Part shown: one piece after another, positions 36,330-49,566 of the stretch
Numbering within the stretch: the first letter of the stretch is position 1
Layout: every line of letters begins with the position of its first letter
Assembly: GCA_003254885.1 (NCBI GenBank)
Contig: QANT01006997.1
Span: 1-57,186, forward strand
Reading direction: 5' to 3'
Source of the DNA: Purshia tridentata
Lineage: Eukaryota > Streptophyta > Magnoliopsida > Rosales > Rosaceae
DNA length: 57,186 nt
Position numbers and translations under genes: made by a program
The notes under the pieces: model-generated
Database searches by the model: none
What the model saw: the letters and a program-made list of their open reading frames with translations, nothing else
Told to the model about the DNA's origin: nothing

Positions 36330-39300
36330 ATTGATGTTGGATAATATTGGGAGTATTTCTCTATTTTATTATTATTATTAATATTTTCTATACTTGCCTA
36401 GAATATATGGAGCTTTTATAATTATTGAAAAATGGCGTACTGGCAGTACTGCTATATTACTAAACTAAAATAAAAAGAAAACAATAGCAATACAAATTTA
36501 AGAATTGAACTACTCATTGCATGTATTAATGGGCTTTGGGTACGTCTGTTCATGTCATAATTTTGTAGTTACTACATGCCTCGTGGGTCCAAATCCAAAA
36601 GGTGCCCCGCGATTAATTAGTCCGATAGATTACTCTATTATGTATTCATGCCTCATGGATTGTTAAATCCTTTGCTTGTTTTTTTTTTTTTGCCCCAATA
36701 AAGTAGTATAAGGTTTTTATTTTTAATAAAAAGTTAAAAAGTCAATTTTGCATTATATATGAAGTTTTAATTTTGTGTGGTCCTAAACCATAGTGTTATT
36801 AAAATACTCTGAGAGCATCAAGTTGGGTGCAATGGTTTTAAGTTGTTACACCTTTTTTCTAATTAATTCTTTCTCAGAGACCGTTTAGAGGTCCCCTCAC
36901 AAGATCAGCAGCAGACACAACCCATGAATCATTAAATTGCATTTGCTTAAAGCATTTTTCTAGTAACTAACTTTGTAACAAAACTTGAAATTTAAGGAAA
37001 AACTATGGTTCTATCGAACACATAACGAGAGCAATAAATACAATCATTCATCTATATATTTAATAAATAAGTTTAATTACTTGTGGATTGATGAACCATA
37101 TAATTGAAGTGGGTGCATGACATCATTTGGTACCAATTAATTAAGAATGGTTTGTTAGGGTATGCATATATCTTATTCATTCCACTACACCAGCCAAGTG
37201 AAGTCGGTGCATCTAATCTCATTAGTTTAGCAATTAACATGTACATATACTAATCTCTTAGCACATGTTTGTATGTGTTAATTAGTATTTTCACTTTGTT
37301 TGTTTTCTTTATTTTTTTATTATTTTATAATGTTTTACTATTCTTTCTTTGTTTTAAGATAATAAAATATTATTGTAAAAAAACTAATCAATTATCTTTT
37401 TTATTTTTTATTTTAATTGTATTTTACAATTGTATACCTTCATTTATTATATAGTTTTAATGTAACTGTTTTGTTGATTAAAATGTATTTTAGTGTTATA
37501 CCAATTTGGTTCATCTGTGCTCTCAAATGTAAATTAACGGCTCAGAATGTTTCAGACTAATCATGCATTCCATGGACTACAATGAGTTGGTAGGGTAGGT
37601 ATGCCTTTATACTTTTATGACTACTGAGGTGGATTTAAACAAAATAAAATATTCCTCCAGTCGATGTTTTATGACTTGTGTATACAATGTTAGTGACCAC
37701 ACCGTACTTTCTCTCCTATGATCTTATCCACTTTGTTCTTTTTTATTTTTATTTTGTCAAAATCTACTTTGTTCTCGTCTCTCTCTTTTTTCTGTAAAAA
37801 AGGAAGATATTATTAGCACTCCCTATCATTATGCATTTTTTACAATTTTATCACATTTCATTAAATTCAATTACCATGTTTATTTTTTAGTTGCTTTGAT
37901 TAAGCAGTTATTCAAAGTTGATTCATCTAGAGGTGTGGCCCGTTTGAGTTGAATTTATCGTACGTTTTTATTAGGTTCGAGTTAGCTTATATAATTAAGT
38001 TCTAAGTCTTGTACACAATTTGCAGATCATTCGAACTCAAGCCATGTCTTAAACGAGTCGATCCAAGAACCTTTCTTTTTAAAAAAAAATTTGCTTGAAT
38101 GAGAAAATTAATCTTATGATTTTTTTTATTGTTTAAAATTAATTTTTTTATTATAAAAATTCAAGCCCATTACATATCTGTAGGCTGTACTGGAGCCAGC
38201 CGAATCCATTTGACACTTCTAAATAAACATACATAGACAAAATGGCCACTATTATAATTATTCTCATTTCAAATTTGTTAAAATGATGACTTTTTGGAAT
38301 TGCTAATAAATTTTCCAAAAACATAAAAGTAATAATAAAATAAAACGTGTATACTAAAATTATGAGAAGGACATCACATGATTATGTGAATTCATGTTCT
38401 CCACCTAGAGTTAAATTTCCATCCTATAATAGAAAATTAGGATGGATTTATGATTCCATTAGTCCAAGTATAATTTCCCTTATTTTATTAACCGATTAGT
38501 CAGAATATTATGAAAAACTGTTTGGCCTACGTGGCATGGCTTCATCATGAATCATGATATTGATACCCATCTTTCCAATTTGACATCGTAGCCAGTAATG
38601 AAAGACAAAAGGCATGTTTAGTGCATGCATAGGGATTCCAATTAAACCTCTCTTCTTCTTCTCCTTTTGTTTTGGCGGATATGAAAAACATAAGGGTAAA
38701 AAGAATGATGACGGTAACCAATGTGCCAATTTTTAATATTAAAAACTGGGAAGAAGCTTCTTCTTTTTTTGAAGGCAATTCAATATTGTATCGATATTGA
38801 TGTTTTTGTTGTTGTCTTCCTGCAATATGGTCCAAATGGAGTGTTAAAAATTAATTTCTCTTTTCATGTTGCATACAACTATAAGATGATAAAATAAAAT
38901 ATCTGCACAAACAATATTTTATTAAGCTGGGAGCTTCCTGGCTCTTGTTTAGTATTTGTGTTGTTGTTTAATTTGTTTTTTTTGTTTTTAGAAACTCTTC
39001 TTAAATAAGATAAATATATTAAATGAAAACTCTTCTTAAATAAGATAAATATATTAAACTCTTCTTAAAAAATTAGTCAATAGAAATTTGAAGTACACCT
39101 TCGTGAATATATAAGATCTTGATCACCTGAAGATGCTACATCCATGCATCTACAAACAAAGTTGGTTGAGAATTTTTCTCTCCTTGGACTGAGATATTTT
39201 GAGATCAACCAACATTTGTGCCCCAATAATAAGATTTGGGATCATTAAATGATTGGTTGAATATTTTCTTTGGTAAATATATTGATTGATTGAATATGGC

Positions 39301-41976
39301 TCATAATATAATCGTTCCCATATAAACCATGGTCTATGGAAAAAATATGTATGCAAGCCAAACGACTATGCGTGATGTTGAATATGGAAATTCTCTTTTT
39401 TATGAATGTATAAATATTGGGGTCGTTGGCATCATGATCATGGCACGCAACTGACCATGCAAATATAATATATGAGAACTCAATTTCTTCAATTGATTGT
39501 TGAAGTCTTGAAGGAGAACCATTTCACAATTTATCTATATTTGTCAAGGGGTTGGTTGACTTTTTTGGTCATCTGTTTACAATATTATTTTACCTTAAAA
39601 AATATGAGAAATGTTATTTAGGGTTATCTATGTAATTAATTCCAGATTTGAGTTGCAAATATTATTATGATTGAAGCAAGTGTACATGTAAGGAAAGTTG
39701 CATTTATACATGAAATAAGGTAACCAAATGTTTAGTTGTAATTAGTCCACCAAAAAAGAAGCACTCATTGATGGGGTTTCTCTTTTTACAAGCAACAATC
39801 TTCATAAGACCTCCGTTTACTATATATCTATAAATCATTTTAATATCACAATAATTCATATGGAATGGAACTTTATATGTAGATGCATAAAATAAATGGG
39901 TCAAATTGATGGACACAGTAAACACCAACATGACCAGTACTTTAAGTGGGTATAATATTAATGCTATTGAAGAGCTATCCTTTTCATCAATTTCTCCTAC
40001 CCATCAAATTAACACACCTTTCAGATTTTTTGGTCTTATTGTCTTCTTTCAATATTTCAATGGACCACCCACCAACTCCTTCACCAATTTTCAGTATGAT
40101 CTTAAGTTTACTATATACTCTCTCAATACACGTATGGATGTATACAAATATTGGTAAAAGATTAGCAACTTGACTTTCTTTCAATCAAACATAAAATTTG
40201 TATAGCTAACTACTAGCTATTGTCACCAATATATATATATATATATATATATATTTTAGCCAAAATTAACAAATTATTCAACACTTGGCTTGGAGTTTTA
40301 TAGCTTTAGCGATAGAATAGAATTCGTAATTCTTGATTTTCTTTCAGACAAATAAATAAAATAAACCAAGTATGTAAATATACTCGACCACATAACAGTC
40401 CAGAAGACACGACCCAATTTCATGATAAAATGTGCCTCCCTGCACTGCTTAAATTGTCCACTTCAGGACAGGACTTGCTTGGTCTCAATTTTGTTGTATT
40501 TATTTGGTTGTGTATAACCCAAGATGGGTCTCGCCCAGCATAACCCTTTTGTGAAAGTGACTTGGTCGGTCAATAGACATGGATAAGAGTGAAATGACCC
40601 AATTATTTTAATTCCACGATCCTGTATTGGTGGGTACCAGCTTGGATTTACTCATGAATACAGATAAATTGGCACTTGGCCAAAAGACACCATTCTAAAA
40701 TCAGACATGTACACAGCCTCAAGCTTCGTCACATTAATATTAATTTTCTTATATACCCAGCAATCACCATGTGCATGTGGGCCTTTGACTATATACACAA
40801 GAACGTCATATGCTTAATCCAACGGTTGAGATGTTGCCAATGAAGTTGGAATGGTAGGGTGTGGCCCTTGGATTGGTTTTGAGGTTTTGACTTTCTTTCC
40901 AACTTACGTGTTGGAAACTATAAAAGTAATGTACCTGCGCGCATGTGTCATTGAGTAGGGGGATTTGGGCTGGCATCATGGGATTGTATTTGCATTTGTC
41001 TTCTAACCCAATCATCTTTCTAAAACTTGGAAGATACTCTGTTTATATCTGTCTCCGCGTTGACAATGATTAATTTAACCATCATTATGCTCTGTGCCCC
41101 ATCTGTCTAACTGGGAGATCATCAGCTAATCTCCTTTGTTTTAATCTTGTAATTATATCCTAAACCACTTCGTTTTGAAGTTTAAGAATTGCAGAATTTT
41201 GAGTTTAATAGTTCAGCATTTACGGTTCATATTAGAAAGTGATATAAAAATCTAAACCAGCATAATTTTAGACATAAATACAAGATCAACATAAAAAAAT
41301 CAGCAGAAGATCTAACTCCGATAAACTGGCTCCATTCATTATCATTATCTCTAAAGAGAGAAAAAGATAAGGTTGTAGCTCAAGTTTTAGGCCAACTATG
41401 AGGAAACTGTTTATATAAGATAATTTTTTTAATTTATATGCATGAAAATTCTATTATTATTGATGTTAATATTGTCGTGTGTACAAGGATCATGCTCCTG
41501 CATGCATGCTTGGCATGCTTAGATTAGTGTAGGACGTTAATAATGACAGATTGACAACACAACACTAAGTCACGTAATCAAAGAGAAAAAATATCACCGC
41601 AAGTTTGACAATGCATAACCGCCGACCCAGGAATCAAACTGATTGTGATGGAGATTAGAGACCAATCCAGCCTCCTAGTCTTACCATGAAAAACTTGGTT
41701 CACTCTTCACACTGCCAATCGTTGTTCTTTTCATTTTACTATTTCGGGTCCAAATAGATAGGTAAATCAAATGCTGCCTATTTTGTATTCATTTTATTGA
41801 TATAAATTTTCCCTTACATTGGGTATCATTTGGGTCTTGGCAAACTAGAATCGAGCAGAACATTTGTTGACAGCGATCTGCCAAAATGAGCCTTACTCTT
41901 GCCTACAAAGATCAAACTGTATGCAATGTCCTCTTAATATAAAAAACTGTATTCCATGCTACGCCATTCATCAAAT
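36330..41976. other. Gene-poor AT-rich region
   Basis: About 5.6 kb with no supported gene on either strand and no reverse-transcriptase, integrase or transposase frame. It contains poly-T and AT runs and the (AT)n tract at 40230-40254. A small tandem repeat near 39000 is listed separately. Confidence 0.5.
38992..39068. repeat. Tandem repeat, about 33-bp unit
   Basis: ACTCTTCTTAAATAAGATAA followed by ATATATTAAA occurs twice in direct tandem, with a third partial copy (ACTCTTCTTAAA). Confidence 0.8.
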
Positions 41977-44900
41977 TCAGTAGAAATCATTGGGTTTGCC
42001 AATCTTAATGTTCTGCTCGCCTAGGAAACCCGTTATAGCATTCTTTTGCCAGCTTTTGAAACTCCTGCAATCAACAATTCAAAAGTTATATATCTTGCAA
42101 TAATACTTCTACCAAATACAAAGGCTTATTTGCATATTTATCTCATGAAACTACAGTTTCATCTCACTTTACTCCGTTATAGTTTATTGTCTCAATTGAC
42201 CCCATGTAAATTTCTCCAGTGTTTCACATACCCCGAAACCATCAAGTCCATCAATTCCACCGTGTAACCTTGTAACGTAAACAGCCATTTCAGCAATTCA
42301 AACAGTGAAATGGATGGACTAGATGGTTTCTGTTTGTGTGACACAAAGAAAACTTACATGGGGTAAATTGAGACAATAAACTTTCAAGGGGTAATTGAGC
42401 AAATACAAATGAACCCTTATTAGGTTCATAGACAAAGTGATCACCTATATATAAACCAAATCAGAACTGTCATCCTAAAAATCATCATTACAATTTACAA
42501 TATGCACTGGCTGCATGAGGGTTCTACCATTCTACCTTCTTGTCTTCAAAACTACATCTTTTAGCACCCACACTATATCAAATCTCCTATAACGAATCTA
42601 ACATAAAATGTCTGATATGCAAATCACATATTAAACGAACTCTGACTTACTTGTGATCAAGATGAGCTATAATTTCTCCACCAGGGAAAGCCAATTGTGT
42701 AGCCTCAAATGCTGCTTTGATTGATTCTCTCCAAGTTCCACCAATATCTTTCGCATTTGTTTCTGTTTTGGACTGGTTTGGATCTTCCATTGGCAAGGAA
42801 TAACCAGAAAGTAGGTGGCCCACCCATACACCATCTTTCCTGTACTTGCAAAGAATGGGACTATTGCTCATGGAGTAAACAAAATCTCTTCACTATAGCA
42901 ACCATCAATAAATATTTCTATATTCCATGTCAATAACTGATGCATCACACTCCACAAAAAAAGGAAAAAAGAAAAATGCTGGATACATATCACTAAGAAA
43001 AGGATTGCTAAATAACTGAAAGAAACTGGACAAACTGTCAAATGACTATAACTTACAGAACTATATCCATATGCCGAGGTGCATAATGTCCACCACCTAT
43101 TCCAAGAAGAACTTTATCCTTATCATTCTCCCTAGGACACCAATAACATAGAAGATGAGGTTAGACAAGCATCATCAACTAATCATTTAAATGACCAAAC
43201 TTTTGGAACAAATACATGACCTTTGCATCAAAATCAAGAAGAAACAGCCAAATGATAAATTGTCTAGTTTTATTGACAGTACCCCTTCCAGGTTCCCACA
43301 GCAGCTCCCCCTCCAAGCCCGAGTCCTTCCCAAACTAACTGCAAGTACCCAAATTGCCACCATTTATTTTAATAACTTACATGAAAACACACAGAGTCAC
43401 TTAAGTACAAGGAGACTTAAAAGCCAAAAGTCAGATAAAAGATGATCCAATAAGAGCAAAAATAAAAAGAGGAAAATCATTTATTACAAAAACTAAAAGT
43501 AGGGATGTGTCAAGGACTCATGGTCAAATGATTGAAAGTTAATGGTTGTTTACTCAACTAGAGCAATAACTTGAGCTGCATCCTGCCTGTTCCAGTACTC
43601 ATCTGTACTGCCTAAATCAAAGAGAAAAAAACCAATCAAATATCAAAGAAACTTTCAAATGCAAAGTACAAAATACAAAAATTAATTCACATAGGCATCA
43701 CAGAAACTTCAGACTGAGAAGTCGCAACACCACAATCAGCAGAAGCAGTAACTTTATCCTTTGGACAAAATAAATCAAATCTACAAACTAATCATTGAAA
43801 GGTATATAATAAGATGTTCATAACATTATTAAAGCAAGACATTTTTGCAATTTGAAACTTTGGAGCAAGGATGATTATAAGATAGTGGCAACCCAAATAG
43901 GAATAATTCACCACAAGATGAAGTCACTCCAAAAGAGAAAAAGGGGCCTACAAATATGGGTTGGATCTGTGAAAACTCAGCAAAGATGAATAACAGTCAA
44001 GCAAAAGATGAGGCTCAAAACAGAGTATTGTAGGAAACATAAAATGAACTGCCCAAGTGGTTCATACAGGGAATTTAAAGACCCAAGCAATGGTGAAAAC
44101 ACATCAAGTTTCTGCACTTTAAGTTAAACCAACACCACCTGCAAACGTAAATACCAACAACGAAAACAGATGAGAAGCGAGATTAAACTCACCAATCTCC
44201 AGGAACATGGTAGGCGTATTTGTGAACGGTCCATGGTGTGTACCCTCCAAAGTTATCTACATTGAACACAAGTAACAACACAAACATGCATTCAAGTGTA
44301 AACAAACAAAGTTATCTACATTCATGCATGTACAAGTTACAACACACACAAATACACAATGACACAAACAAAAGACGAAAAATCAAGAAACCTCAAACTC
44401 AGGAATTAAATTGTGGGCTTGAGCGAGTTTCTTCAAGAGCCTGAGCCAGGGCCCAATCCGCGGACACGGCAGCGCGGCCCAACCGGGCTTTCCGCCTTGC
44501 GGCGGAACCTCCCCTTGCCGCAAATGAGGCACTCCGATTGGGTGGACGGTGAGGGCCGGTCGGTTGGAGACGGCGGTGTGTTTGCTCAAGAAAATGGTTT
44601 CCTGCACTTTTTCGCCGGTGGCTTCCTCCCAGCGCTTGTCCAAGTCGTCCTCTTCCACTATGCTCTTGTCGTGCAGCAACACTCTCACGCCTCCTCCTCC
44701 TCCATTACTAAACCCCTTCATATCCTAATTTAATTGATTAACAATAAATTAGTGGTAAAATTAAGTTAATTCACAGTGGTTAATTAGGAGGAGATGATGA
44801 GGTGGCGAAGCTGCTGACCTGCAAACAGGGGCTGATGACCTGAGCCTCCCAGCCGGGCATGGCTAAGAGAGCGTTGGCCGGGTTGATGGAGGCCGGATCG

Positions 44901-45058
44901 GTTGTCGTCGCCACTACCAGCGTCACCATTTTCGTTGTCGTTTTTCGTGTGAAGCTGTGAAATCTAAACGCCAAATGCTGCGCCCCGACTGTGCTACCAC
45001 TAATGTTGCTGGCAGTAGTGAGCACTTGGTACGACGTCGTTCTCAGGAACGTTGCCAT
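41977..45058 (-). CDS. GEK1: GEKO1/DTD2-type D-aminoacyl-tRNA deacylase
   Basis: Eight exons: 45058-44819, 44724-44392, 44256-44193, 43611-43559, 43338-43283, 43131-43057, 42839-42651 and 42064-41977. All introns are GT-AG and the product is 365 aa from the first ATG. From the internal Met44 (MVTLVVATTTDPASINPANA, ATG at 44929) it is 322 aa, matching the usual size of Arabidopsis GEK1. Conserved blocks: HTAVSNRPALTVHPIGVPHL, QGGKPGWAALPCPRIGPW, ITLEGTHHGPFTNTPTMFLE, VLLGIGGGHYAPRHMDIV, GVWVGHLLSGYSLPMEDP and IGKPNDFY at the end. The enzyme releases D-amino acids and acetaldehyde- or formaldehyde-modified amino acids from tRNA, which underlies the ethanol sensitivity of gek1 mutants. The 43-residue N-terminal extension resembles a transit peptide. 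A foldback element sits in the last intron. Confidence 0.92.
42121..42420. mobile_element. Foldback MITE in the last DTD2 intron
   Basis: The 300-bp segment folds back on itself over almost its whole length. For example, AGTTTATTGTCTCAATTGAC at 42181 pairs with the arm near 42365-42384, and GAAACCATCAAGTCCATCAA near 42235 pairs with the arm near 42310-42330. It lies entirely within the intron between exons 7 and 8 (42065-42650). Ends are approximate. No coding capacity. As RNA the intron could form a long hairpin. Confidence 0.75.
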
Positions 45059-46197
45059 TCATAATTGATCATGTGATGGTAGTTCGTGAATCGTAACTCT
45101 ACATTGTATTTTGAAAAAAAAATTAAACTTGGTTAATGTTTTTTCCTTTAAAACAATAAATTTGGCATTTAATGAAAGCTCAGATTTGGTAAATAACAAT
45201 CCCTAATGCTTTTGTTAAATGTTATTTAATGTAGAAAAAATATGAAAAATTTGAAAGTATATCTTTCAATTTTAAATTTTACTAACTATATATCATTTTT
45301 AAAATTATAAGACAATCAGCCAAAAAAATAAAATTATAAGACAATCGTTGCCAGTGCCACCATAATTTATATGTATTATTATATATAAAAAATTCTTGAA
45401 AGTATTCGTAAAAGGTCCAGTTTGCCACCATAATCACCTCGTAAGCGTTGCCACAACTTTGTTATCACTACTATTGTTTTTTTTGTCACCATCTGTAACA
45501 AGTAACGCTATCATGTTACTATATTTAGATTTTATCACATTTAACTTATAAGTTAAAAAACAACAAATTTTAGTGGCAAAAAAATTTATATATATTATTT
45601 TTTTACATATTTTATGATTATACATTTTATTTTTAATAAATAAATAAATAATTATTCATTTTTAGTCATTAAGTGCATTTCACTTTTCGATCAATAATAA
45701 TTGAAATGAAATCATAAAAAAGTGTATTAATTAAAATATAATTATAAAACAAATTATTAATTTATTTGTAATTAATAAATTCGGTTGTTTTGAAGTGATG
45801 ATATTTCACTTTTTTCACTCTAAAAACTAAAGGCCCTCCTTTTTGGGAAATAAAAATATGTATGGTATAGTGAGAAATTTGAGGGTACATGACAACAAAC
45901 GACATAGAGAAGGTGTAAACGACATTGAAAGCGCGGTGTATGATACTGATTAGCGTTAAAATTGCAGGAGGTGCGAAAGGGACGGACATGTTTTACCTCT
46001 GCACATTCCAGAGGATATCTCTCATGGCTCTAAAACCCCAGCGCCTTCACTGCAGTCTCTCTCTCTCTCTGTCTTCGAGTTCTCTCCCTCTTTCTTTTAA
46101 TGTCAGTCTCTCTCTCTCTCTCTATAGAGTAATTTGATTTTACTCGCTCGCAGTTGCAGAGACGACGTCGCAGAGCGTAGAAAAAAGGGTAAGGACA
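45059..46197. other. Shared promoter region between DTD2 (-) and translin (+)
   Basis: The two genes diverge from this 1.1-kb interval. The first 750 bp is AT-rich without features. 46050-46125 is a CT-rich leader with two (TC)n runs, typical of a plant 5' UTR for the translin gene. Confidence 0.5.
46056..46123 (+). repeat. (TC)n tracts in translin 5' leader
   Basis: Two TC microsatellites separated by about 25 bp, between the presumed transcription start and the ATG at 46198. Confidence 0.8.
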
Positions 46198-48359
46198 ATG
46201 ACCACTGAATCCTCCATGAAAGACGCCTTCTCCAAATACGCCGATTACCTCAATCACCTCGTAAATCCCTAATTTACATTACTCTAATTGCAATATGAGT
46301 CATTGAATGATCTGGGTGTTTTAGTTTTACAATGTGGAATTTATGCTTGTTTTGTTTGTGTTTGATACATGTTTATAGAATGAAAAACGGGAAAGAGTTG
46401 TAAAAGCAAGTCGTGATATCACCAGTAACAGCAAAAAGGTCATCTTTCAGGTGCACAGGTAACAAGACTGGACCTTTACATAAAATTTTATCGAACCCAA
46501 CATTTTACTTCTTATTCCTCTTGATTTTGGATTCTGGGTTTTCTTGCAACTGCTTTGTTGGCTTGCATTGAAGTGCTTTTTCTGTAATTTGAACTTGAAC
46601 AGAATCAGTAAACACAACAGAGAGGAAGCTCTGCAGAAAGCAGAAAAGGATTTAGCAGCTGTGACGGATCAGTACATCTCCCGACTGGTTAAGGAGCTGC
46701 AAGGGACTGATTTTTGGAAGCTAAGACGAGCATACTCACCTGGGGTGAGCTCTCTCTCCTCTTCTGCTTGATTCGAATGTGATGTCCACTGAATGTTATG
46801 CCTTGTTAATTCACTTGTGGTTGGGTCTTTACAGGTGCAAGAATATGTTGAAGCTGCAACCTTCTGTAAATTCTGCAGGACTGGTACTCTTTTAAGTCTT
46901 GATGAGATAAATTCTACTCTGTTACCGCTCAGTGATCCGTCTCTTGAGCCTTTGCTGATCAATGTCCTTGACTATCTGCTGGGGGTAATTTCTACAGTTT
47001 TGCTGTTATATTCTTTTGTGAAAAGGAAACTTTAGGCCTGTTGATTAATTGACTATGGTTTTGGTATTAAGTGGGCTGCGTGAACTATAGGCCAGTTGAT
47101 TAAAAGTTAAAAGTTTAAATACACAGACGGATACTATTTTTGTTACTGCAAACACACACACATGGACAGATATAAATTTTGGGGAGGAGTTGCTCGATGT
47201 TGTTATGCACCTATTAGATTTGACTAGAACATTCATTTAAACACATATTACATACACTCATCAAATGATTATCTGTTTATGGTTTTGGACGAGTAACTCA
47301 GTGTTGTTGTACAGCTTGCAGATTTGACTGGGGAACTGATGCGGTTGGCAATTGGTCGTATTTCGGATGGTGAAATTGAATTTGCTGAGAAGATATGCAA
47401 GTTTGCACGTGATATTTACAGGGAACTGACCCTTGTTGTTCCATTTATGGATGATAGCCAAGACATGAAGACGAAAATGGATACAATGCTTCAAAGCGTA
47501 ATGAAGATAGAGAATGGTATTGTGTTGACAGTGTCACTGCCCATAGTTGTATGCATGACCAAAAGCGTTACAGATATTTAATACATTCTTTAGAATATTG
47601 CAATAGAGTAGAATAGGAATGACCAAATAAAACAATAAAACATAGGAAAACTTTCTACCTGCAATTTATGGATGGGATCAAAGTAGGAGTGTTTGAAAGA
47701 TTTTAAATCATGCAAAAAATATTTGTTGAAATAGGACCCCCTGTTGAAGTTGAAGTTTTGATAAAGAATGCCCTTGTTGTGTTGACAGTGTCACTGCCCA
47801 TAGTTGTATGCATGACCAAAAGCGTTACAGATATTTAATACATTCTTTAGAATATTGCAATAGAGTAGAATAGGAATGACCAAATAAAACAATAAAACAT
47901 AGGAAAACTTTCTACCTGCAATTTATGGATGGGATCAAAGTAGGAGTGTTTGAAAGATTTTAAATCATGCAAAAAATATTTGTTGAAATAGGAGCCCCTG
48001 TTGAAGTTGAAGTTTTGATAAAGACTATCTTTTAGGAGTTCACTGTATAACCATTTTGTAAAAGTACTAAATGAAATAGAAATTTTTCAAACTTGAGTAT
48101 TCTATTGGCATCATTGTTTGTGGCATGCATGATTGTGTGTGTTTGTGTGTGTTCAATCAAGCTATTGGTTTTTATTATGCATGTATATATATTCCTAACA
48201 AATTCTTGATTCTACTTCTTTGTGGAATCCCTTTTAATATCTTGAGGTGTTTATGCAGCTTGCTTCAGTGTTCATGTGAGAGGATCAGAGTATATGCCCT
48301 TACTTGGTTCCAACGATCCAACTTCCTTCTTATTGGGAGTGCCCAATGTTGAAATATGA
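46198..48359 (+). CDS. Translin family protein
   Basis: Six exons: 46198-46260, 46379-46458, 46603-46744, 46835-46984, 47315-47516 and 48259-48359. All introns are GT-AG and the product is 245 aa. It is all-helical, as expected for translin. Recognisable blocks: KRERVVKASRDITSNSKKVI, EYVEAATFCKFCRTGTLLSL, LLGLADLTGELMRLAIGRIS, ICKFARDIYRELTLV and the C-terminal FSVHVRGSEYMPLLGS. Translin and its partner TRAX form ring-shaped single-strand DNA/RNA-binding complexes (C3PO) that process small RNAs in animals and fungi. The plant proteins are less studied. It is the counterpart of Arabidopsis At2g03780; whether it acts as the translin or TRAX subunit is not decided here. Intron 5 has been enlarged by a recent 257-bp tandem duplication. 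Confidence 0.9.
47520..48024. repeat. Near-perfect 248-bp tandem duplication in translin intron 5
   Basis: 47520-47767 and 47777-48024 are identical apart from one base (GGACCCC against GGAGCCC), with a 9-bp spacer and a period of 257 bp. The duplication begins three bases inside the intron (exon 5 ends at 47516), so it abuts the donor without copying it in working order. Confidence 0.95.
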
Positions 48360-49470
48360 TGTAATTTTTTATTTTCACGTTCTCTTCTTTTGCATAATTA
48401 CTTATATGTGTTTTAACCAAGGAGAGAAGTTTCTTACTTTATATAGAAAATAAGGTTTGGATTTCAAGGAGCACAGATGGGGACATGCAATTTTGTTTGA
48501 AAATATTTGTAGTTCATCACCTTCTGGTCGCTACTAACGGTCACCAGCAGACAAGAGATTGCCACTTCTTTTGAAGAACGACTTGGTGCATGTTTTCATT
48601 GGAAATCAGTAAGCTTTAAAAGCAAATTTCTTCTACTTCTCTTTACATTGATGAAAATTATACTAGTAGAGCTTGGAGTAAAACTATGCCAAAGTGGGGA
48701 TACGCATGAGGTGCAATGAGAATGTAGGAGTGGCCTTTCTTGTTAAGCTAAAATTTCATCCGAGTATATTTGATTTCTCATAAGGTTATGGTTATCTGCT
48801 TGAAGTTGATGTGTTCTCCAGGAATTGATAAAGTTCATGGAATACAAATATTTCTACCCAAACACACCCCTGTCAATCAATATATTGCAGTGTTCCAGGA
48901 ATTGATAAAAGTTTGATTTTTTAAGAGATATTTTTCATACATTTCAATTGAAAATTTAATAATTTAGTTTTTTTTTTTGGCCAGGCATAATTTAGTTATT
49001 CATTGAAATTTGGTGTAGATTATATATATATACTTTTTGATAAATAATTGAAAGCCTAACCAGCTGTTGTGAGCCACTACATATTTGTAATCCCACATCA
49101 TGGCCTGATATCAATGATTGAATAAGATAAAGTAGCAAGTCGTCTAAAAGTGAAGGACAAGAGTGGTAAAGTATGATCCAATTTGATAAACAAGAAGCTG
49201 CAGTAAATTCAGGCTGCAGCATAGGAATACATGCTTGAGAACCAGCAATGTTGCCTTTGATGGCTATGGGCCCAATGGCCAAAATAGGAATGGGGTTATT
49301 TAAGGATAATTGTTACTCAAACGGTCGTTGGGGTTAGCGCGTTTTCAAAATCAGACCCCGCATTTTGAAAATCCAAACAAAATGTTTTATGTAATGCAAC
49401 TTGCTTTATGTTTTGATGGAGTGATGAGTAGGTGGAAGACCTTGTGGAGATCTTTGGCTACTAATTTACT
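48360..49470. other. Translin-sulfotransferase spacer
   Basis: No gene recognised. It contains a short direct repeat (TCCAGGAATTGATAAA near 48819 and 48896) and, at 49090-49425, sequence that reappears downstream of the sulfotransferase. Confidence 0.5.
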
Positions 49471-49478
49471 ATATAATA
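49470..49478 (+). promoter_or_regulatory. TATA box of the sulfotransferase gene
   Basis: TATATAATA lies 97 nt before the ATG at 49567. An out-of-frame ATG at 49493 lies only about 20 nt downstream and is probably at or before the transcription start. Confidence 0.6.
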
Positions 49479-49566
49479 GCTAGGAGCAAACTATGCTAGT
49501 TAACCAATGCACAATCAACCAAGACTTTGAACACCACCCCGTTCAGCCTCTCCCATTCTCACTACC

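Noticed and set aside
38545..38835. Minus-strand 96-codon frame with a hydrophobic stretch
   Set aside because: No in-frame ATG at its beginning, no neighbouring exon found, and the hydrophobic run arises from AT-rich codons.
36330..41976. Searched for LTR retrotransposon, LINE reverse transcriptase, CRISPR-like arrays and RNA genes
   Set aside because: No polyprotein frames, no long direct terminal repeats, and no tRNA or rRNA signatures were visible.
44413..44733. 106-codon plus-strand ORF
   Set aside because: Shadow of DTD2 exon 2 on the other strand.
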